Under the pieces are notes generated by a model that was not told the DNA's origin, did no database searches, and saw only the letters and a list, made by a program, of their open reading frames with translations. From UBA7446 sp964014735 (GTDB lineage Bacteria; Bacteroidota; Bacteroidia; Flavobacteriales; Flavobacteriaceae): 64,000 bases of DNA. The DNA lies in NCBI GenBank assembly GCA_964014735.1, contig CAXHBH010000001.1, forward strand, positions 70,807 to 134,806, read 5' to 3'. Below, in pieces: positions 59,909 to 64,000 of this stretch. The first letter of the stretch is position 1. Every line of letters starts with the position of its first letter. A program made the translations under genes and the position numbers.

Positions 59909-62488
59909 TTGTCTGCCAAGAAAAAAACAAAAGAAACGCCCTTGATGAAGCAGTACAATCAAATCAAGGCGAAGTATCCTGACGCACTGCTTCTTTTTCG
60001 CGTGGGCGATTTTTATGAGACTTTTGGACAAGATGCAGTAAAGGCCGCCCACATTTTGGGCATTTTATTGACCAAGCGTGGTGCAGGCAGTACTTCTGAA
60101 ACTGAATTGGCAGGTTTTCCTCATCATTCTTTACACACTTATTTGCCCAAGTTAGTGCGTGCTGGACAGCGTGTTGCCATTTGCGATCAGCTTGAAGATC
60201 CCAAACTCACCAAAAAAATTGTAAAACGCGGCGTTACCGAACTGGTAACCCCTGGCGTAACCTTGACTGACGGGGTATTGGAAGCGAAAAGCAACAACTT
60301 TTTAGGGGCACTCTATTTGCAAAATAACATCTTGGGGTTTGCTTATTTGGACATTTCTACGGGAGAGTTTCAGTGGGCGCAAGGTGCTCTGTCTGAAATC
60401 AGTGCCTTGTTGCAACAGCTTGAAGTAAAGGAATTGTTGGTTTCAAAACCACAGCGCAAATCCATTACAACATTGCTGGGCGATAGTTTTCCTTTTTTTG
60501 TGTTGGAAGATTGGATTTTTCAAACCGAATACTCCGCTGATAAGCTTAAGCAACACTTTGGTGTTAAAAATCTTAAAGGCTTAGGTTTTGACGGCGCAGA
60601 TGTGGGCATGATTGCCGCAGGAGTTGTGCTTCATTATTTGTCTGAAACTGAACACGCCAAACTTGGTCATTTGGTGCAGCTCAAACACCATAATCCACAA
60701 CAACAGGTTTGGATGGACCGTTTCACGGTAAGAAATTTAGAACTTATATCACCCAATGCACCAGGAGCAATAACACTTTTGGAAGTTGTGGACCATACGA
60801 CTACGGCTATGGGGGGTCGGTTGTTGCGGCGTTGGATTACAGCACCTGTCGCAGATGTATCCATCATTGAAAAGCGGCTGCATGTTATTGCTTTTTTCAA
60901 TGAACAGCCTAAGCTTCACAAGCAGGTTTTATCTTCCCTAAAACAAATCACAGACATAGAAAGACTCGCTGCTAAAGTAGCCACGGGGCGCATTAACCCA
61001 AGAGAAGTCAATGCCCTGCGTCAGGCATTGACGCAAACCACCGCCATCACAGGGCTATTGGCAGATGCTGGTGCTGTAGCACTTCTATTGGCTGCTATTG
61101 ATGACAGTCAGCCTGTCACAGATCATATAGCCACTTGGCTGGATGAAGAAGCCCCTGCACAAATGGGGAAAGGGCAAACTATTGCTGCCAATGTATCTTC
61201 TGAATTAGATGAATTGCGTGCATTAGCAAAGGGTGGTCGCGATACTTTGGATGTCATGCTTGAGCGCGAAATGGAGCGCACGGGTATTTCTTCGCTCAAA
61301 ATTGCCTTTAACAACGTATTTGGTTATTATATTGAGGTGCGTAACCTGCATAAAGACAAGGTGCCTCAAGACTGGGTGCGTAAACAAACCTTGGTCAATG
61401 CAGAGCGTTATATTACAGACGAATTAAAGACCTATGAAACCAAGATTTTAGGTGCTGAAGATCGTATTGCTGTTTTGGAACAGCAGCTTTTCCAAGAGCT
61501 CGTAGACTATTTGGCACCTCACATTCAATCTTTTCAAAACACAGCATGCGGCATTGCACAACTGGATGTATTACACGGTTTTACCACTTTGGCTACCAAA
61601 GAAAACTATTGTTGTCCTGAGTTTGTTTCCAATGCCTCGCTGAAAATTATTCAAGGTAGACACCCTGTTATTGAGCATCAGTTGCCTCCGGAGAGCCCTT
61701 ATATTCCAAACGATGTATATCTCGATAACGACACACAGCAAATCATCATGATTACAGGGCCTAATATGTCGGGTAAGTCGGCTATTTTAAGACAAACAGC
61801 GCTTATCGTATTAATGGCACAAATGGGAAGCTATGTGCCTGCTACAGAAGTGCGCATGGGTATTGTAGACAAGCTCTTTACTCGCGTGGGTGCTAATGAT
61901 AATATTTCCAGGGGGGAGTCTACTTTTATGGTGGAAATGCATGAAACGGCAGCTATCATGAATAATATTTCGGAACGCAGCTTGATTTTGTTGGATGAAA
62001 TTGGACGTGGTACCAGCACTTATGACGGTATTTCAATTGCTTGGGCATTGGCGGAGTTTGTACATGAACATTCCACCCATCCCAAAACACTTTTTGCTAC
62101 ACACTATCACGAGCTAAATGAAATGTCGTCACAATTTGATCGTATTAAAAATTTCAATGTATCAGTGCAGGAAACCGCAGATGATGTTTTGTTTTTGCGT
62201 AAGTTGGTAGCTGGTGGTAGCGCACACAGTTTTGGTATTCATGTCGCTAAAATGGCGGGGATGCCCAAATGGATTTTAGAACGCTCAAAACAGATGTTGC
62301 AGCAATTGGAAGCTTCTAGGCAGGCTACTGAAAACGGTGAAGAACCCTTACAGCTAAGCATGTTTCAGTTGGACGATCCCTTACTAGAAGATTTACGCAA
62401 ACAAATATTGGCATTAAATATTGACGAGTTGACGCCAGTTGAGGCATTAATGGAGCTTAATGAACTCAAAAGAAAACTAGGAGAATAG
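59909..62488 (+). CDS. mutS: DNA mismatch repair protein MutS
   Basis: 859 aa from a TTG at 59909 (MSAKKKTKETPLMKQYNQIK, the usual family start). The mismatch-recognition Phe-x-Glu is in FRVGDFYETFGQDA. Walker A is GPNMSGKSAILRQ at about residue 617, the Walker B region is LILLDEIGRGTSTYDG, and the helix-turn-helix dimer region is at the end. It recognises mismatches and recruits MutL. Promoter not clear. tRNA-Gly follows. Confidence 0.97.
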   Translation: MSAKKKTKETPLMKQYNQIKAKYPDALLLFRVGDFYETFGQDAVKAAHILGILLTKRGAGSTSETELAGFPHHSLHTYLPKLVRAGQRVAICDQLEDPKLTKKIVKRGVTELVTPGVTLTDGVLEAKSNNFLGALYLQNNILGFAYLDISTGEFQWAQGALSEISALLQQLEVKELLVSKPQRKSITTLLGDSFPFFVLEDWIFQTEYSADKLKQHFGVKNLKGLGFDGADVGMIAAGVVLHYLSETEHAKLGHLVQLKHHNPQQQVWMDRFTVRNLELISPNAPGAITLLEVVDHTTTAMGGRLLRRWITAPVADVSIIEKRLHVIAFFNEQPKLHKQVLSSLKQITDIERLAAKVATGRINPREVNALRQALTQTTAITGLLADAGAVALLLAAIDDSQPVTDHIATWLDEEAPAQMGKGQTIAANVSSELDELRALAKGGRDTLDVMLEREMERTGISSLKIAFNNVFGYYIEVRNLHKDKVPQDWVRKQTLVNAERYITDELKTYETKILGAEDRIAVLEQQLFQELVDYLAPHIQSFQNTACGIAQLDVLHGFTTLATKENYCCPEFVSNASLKIIQGRHPVIEHQLPPESPYIPNDVYLDNDTQQIIMITGPNMSGKSAILRQTALIVLMAQMGSYVPATEVRMGIVDKLFTRVGANDNISRGESTFMVEMHETAAIMNNISERSLILLDEIGRGTSTYDGISIAWALAEFVHEHSTHPKTLFATHYHELNEMSSQFDRIKNFNVSVQETADDVLFLRKLVAGGSAHSFGIHVAKMAGMPKWILERSKQMLQQLEASRQATENGEEPLQLSMFQLDDPLLEDLRKQILALNIDELTPVEALMELNELKRKLGE

Positions 62489-62490
62489 TA

Positions 62491-62522
62491 TTGCGATTAA
62501 AACATAGATTTTCTTACATTTG
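62491..62522 (+). promoter_or_regulatory. tRNA promoter, TTG-N21-TACATTTG
   Basis: TTG 62491-62493 and TACATTTG 62515-62522 are 21 nt apart, with the tRNA-Gly starting 10 nt downstream. Same spacing and same 10-nt offset as at tRNA-Leu(CAA). Confidence 0.7.
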
Positions 62523-62532
62523 CGTTCCAATT

Positions 62533-62604
62533 GCGAAAGTAGCTCAGGGGTAGAGCATCACCTTGCCAAGGTGAGGGTCGCGGGTTCAAATCCCGTCTTT
62601 CGCT
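62533..62604 (+). tRNA. tRNA-Gly (GCC anticodon)
   Basis: 72 nt. Acceptor GCGAAAG (62533-62539) pairs with CTTTCGC (62597-62603), discriminator T. Anticodon stem TCACC/GGTGA holds loop TTGCCAA, anticodon GCC. T arm GCGGG-TTCAAAT-CCCGT. CCA is not encoded. Reads GGC and GGU. Confidence 0.96.
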
Positions 62605-62619
62605 CTTTTTTTATGTCAA

Positions 62620-62708
62620 GCTCGAGTGGTGGAATTGGTAGACACGTTGGACTTAAAATCCAATGAGCAGTAATGTTCGTGCGGGTTCAAGTCCCGCCTC
62701 GAGTACCA
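62620..62708 (+). tRNA. tRNA-Leu (TAA anticodon), CCA encoded
   Basis: Class II tRNA of 86 nt plus encoded CCA (62706-62708). Acceptor GCTCGAG pairs with CTCGAGT (a G-U at the first pair). Anticodon stem TTGGA/TCCAA holds loop CTTAAAA, anticodon TAA. Long variable arm. It lies 15 nt after tRNA-Gly, probably on one transcript. It differs from the other two tRNA genes ahead of it by carrying CCA. Confidence 0.96.
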
Positions 62709-62710
62709 CA

Positions 62711-62748
62711 AGGGATAAAACTTCTTTTTAGATTTATCCCTTTTTTTT
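62711..62748 (+). terminator. Terminator after the tRNA pair
   Basis: AGGGATAAA (62711-62719) pairs with TTTATCCCT (62733-62741), followed by a run of T. It is bidirectional and may also serve the minus-strand S74 gene ending at 62747. Confidence 0.85.
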
Positions 62749-63259
62749 ATTCAATTTTAGATTTTAAAACTTTAATTCGGTGCTTTAAAAATTTATTTCT
62801 TTTGGTCTGCTCATTCAGTGCACTTATCAAAACAGGAATTAAAGCTTGATAATTAACAGCCATGTATTCACCTGTTTTATCTACTAATTCAGGAAACACA
62901 GCTTGAACATCTTGCGCAAGTAAACCGATTTTTTCTTTTTGTTCTGCATCATTATTCATTGTATATCTTTTTGGATTTAATGAGATTAACTTTGTAAGAA
63001 CAGGGCCGAGGCTTGCAATATTACTCTTTAGATTTGTGTCAGAAGAAGTAACTAAATCTCCAGCAAGTGTTAATGAACCGCTCGCAACAGTTAGCAGATC
63101 TGTATCTGAATTATGCCCAATTGTTGCATTGTCTACAACGACATTATCAACTGTAAGTGATGCAGCGGTTAAAGCCCCAGAAATATCAGCCGAGGTAAAA
63201 CTATAATCCTGTGTAAAACCAAAAATGGGTAATAGGAAGATTGCTAATAATTTTTTCAT
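62747..63259 (-). CDS. Small secreted protein with C-terminal S74 chaperone domain
   Basis: 170 aa. Signal peptide (KKLLAIFLLPIFGFTQ), a short beta repeat region (SLTVDNVVVDNATIGHNSD, SGSLTLAGDLVTSSD), then an intramolecular chaperone/peptidase S74 domain: LKSNIASLGPVLTKLISL, GLLAQDVQAVFPELVDKTGE, MAVNYQALIPVLISALNEQ. The usual SDxRLKxNI start reads SDTNLKSNI here. S74 domains help trimeric fibres fold and then cut themselves off. A paralogue lies 2 nt upstream in the same orientation. Confidence 0.88.
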   Translation of the reverse strand: MKKLLAIFLLPIFGFTQDYSFTSADISGALTAASLTVDNVVVDNATIGHNSDTDLLTVASGSLTLAGDLVTSSDTNLKSNIASLGPVLTKLISLNPKRYTMNNDAEQKEKIGLLAQDVQAVFPELVDKTGEYMAVNYQALIPVLISALNEQTKRNKFLKHRIKVLKSKIE

Positions 63260-63261
63260 AG

Positions 63262-64000
63262 TTATTTATTATTTAAAATTTCTTTTTCTAACATTTCTAT
63301 TGATTCTACTAATTGATTGTAGTTATCTTCTTGTTCTTTAAGTGCATTAATAAGCACAGGTACTAGGGCTTGATAATTGACAGCCAGCATTCCATTTTTG
63401 TCTTCACTTACAAGCTCTGGAAATACTTTTTGTACTTCTTGTGCAAGTAGTCCAATCTTTTGTTTTTGTTCTGTATCATCTTTCATGGTATAGCTTTTTG
63501 CCTCTATTTGTAAAAGACTCATGAGCGTCGGTCCAAGAGCTACAATATTAGACTTAAGTCTAGCATCTGAAGATACAACAATGTCACCAGCAACCGTCAG
63601 AGATCCACTTGCAAGGGTCATCAAATCACTGTCTGAACTATGACCAATGGTTGTTCCATCCATTACTACAGAATCTACTGTTAGTGAGCCAGCAGTAGTT
63701 GAGCCACTAGTTGTTAAACTAGTGGCAGTCAGAGTATTATCAGGGTTAATTACAATAACCCCATAAGGGGCCCATACACGCACATGCCCAGAGTTGTCTC
63801 CACCTCCATCATTACCGATAGCCCCAATGGCCACATGCGACCCGTCACTATCTATCGATACAGAATATCCTGAGCGGTCATTAGTAGCACTTTCATTTAT
63901 TGGTGCATATAACCACTGAGCCTCTCCATCAATATCATTTCCTACTTGATTCCAAGCACTACCATCCCATGAGTAGATACGCACATGCCCTGAACCTGAT
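63262..64000 (-). CDS. Secreted repeat protein with S74 chaperone domain (N-terminus outside window)
   Basis: The frame stays open to the window edge; the GTG at 63984 is internal to a repeat. FG-GAP-like repeats (SGHVRIYSWDGSAWNQVG, then SGYSVSIDSDGSHVAIGA and NSGHVRV) are followed by a linker (LTATSLTTSGSTTAGSLTV) and an S74 domain with the canonical SSDARLKSNI, GLLAQEVQKVFPELVSED and LAVNYQALVPVLINALKEQE. A C-terminal coiled coil follows. Likely a large cell-surface protein. The last ~150 residues are a diverged duplicate of the downstream gene. Confidence 0.88.
   Translation of the reverse strand, partial: SGSGHVRIYSWDGSAWNQVGNDIDGEAQWLYAPINESATNDRSGYSVSIDSDGSHVAIGAIGNDGGGDNSGHVRVWAPYGVIVINPDNTLTATSLTTSGSTTAGSLTVDSVVMDGTTIGHSSDSDLMTLASGSLTVAGDIVVSSDARLKSNIVALGPTLMSLLQIEAKSYTMKDDTEQKQKIGLLAQEVQKVFPELVSEDKNGMLAVNYQALVPVLINALKEQEDNYNQLVESIEMLEKEILNNK

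Noticed and set aside
62747..64000. Prophage tail-fibre region
   Set aside because: S74 domains occur in phage fibres, but both proteins have bacterial secretion signals or repeats and no phage gene is nearby.

Overview
The window looks like a chromosomal segment of a marine-type flavobacterium (Bacteroidota, Flavobacteriaceae-like). The basis is gene content (a BamA/OmpH/DUF6089/UppS/NadK operon, a FolK-deoxynucleoside kinase fusion, GH3-type acyl-adenylating enzyme, DUF4286, L25/Ctc, monocyclic-carotenoid genes), an AT-rich base composition, and repeated use of the Bacteroidota promoter box TAnnTTTG. No rRNA, CRISPR array, insertion sequence or prophage block was seen.

Layout. 1-6.8 kb: the 3' end of phytoene desaturase crtI, a pirin, an HMA-MauE membrane protein, an FMN reductase and an exported protein, then a tight crtA-crtD-cruF operon whose stop codon lies inside tRNA-Arg(CCT). 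7-15.3 kb is the accessory and decaying part: a lipoprotein, a GH17 remnant, a GH3 beta-glucosidase with an EF-hand insert, a small lipoprotein, an SDR protein, a CBS protein, an ssb pseudogene, a histone-deacetylase-like enzyme, a short methionyl-tRNA synthetase and a yraN pseudogene. 15.3-31.5 kb: mfd, then GNAT-aspartate kinase-bifunctional lipid acyltransferase on the plus strand. On the minus strand are prs-rplY and, after a terminator, pth-ribF-serS-DUF4286-rsmA-mgtE-hydroxyacid dehydrogenase-LMW phosphatase. 31.4-33.4 kb: tRNA-Leu(CAA) followed by two broken lipoprotein genes. 33.4-35.1 kb: a umuC-umuD cassette under a candidate operator. 35-41 kb: sucA-sucB (2-oxoglutarate dehydrogenase), nfu, gamma carbonic anhydrase, murI. 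41.4-47.8 kb: an envelope operon nadK-DUF6089-uppS-bamA-ompH-ompH. 47.8-62.5 kb: pdxJ, an alpha/beta hydrolase, tig-clpP-clpX, GH3-family adenylase, DUF2797, rluF, a queuosine-precursor transporter, sppA, folK-dNK, an rRNA/tRNA methyltransferase and mutS. 62.5-64 kb: tRNA-Gly, tRNA-Leu(TAA), and two tandem secreted S74-chaperone proteins, the second running off the window.

How the genes fit together. CrtI, CruF, CrtD and the CrtA-like oxygenase together predict an acyclic end bearing 1'-OH, 3',4'-desaturation and a 2'-keto group (myxol/saproxanthin/flexixanthin type), although no cyclase or hydroxylase is in view. The envelope operon couples undecaprenyl-diphosphate synthesis to outer-membrane protein assembly. 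tig-clpP-clpX is a protein-folding and proteolysis unit.

The most notable observations are these. Several -7 boxes sit within 3-7 nt of the start codon, which implies leaderless mRNAs. A perfect 6-9-6 inverted repeat overlaps the umuC promoter. At least five genes are decaying within about 26 kb, mostly through in-frame nonsense changes. The GH3 leader appears to be the tail of a deleted GH17 gene. I found no clear candidate for a wholly new multi-gene system. All calls are from reading the sequence; no database search was run.
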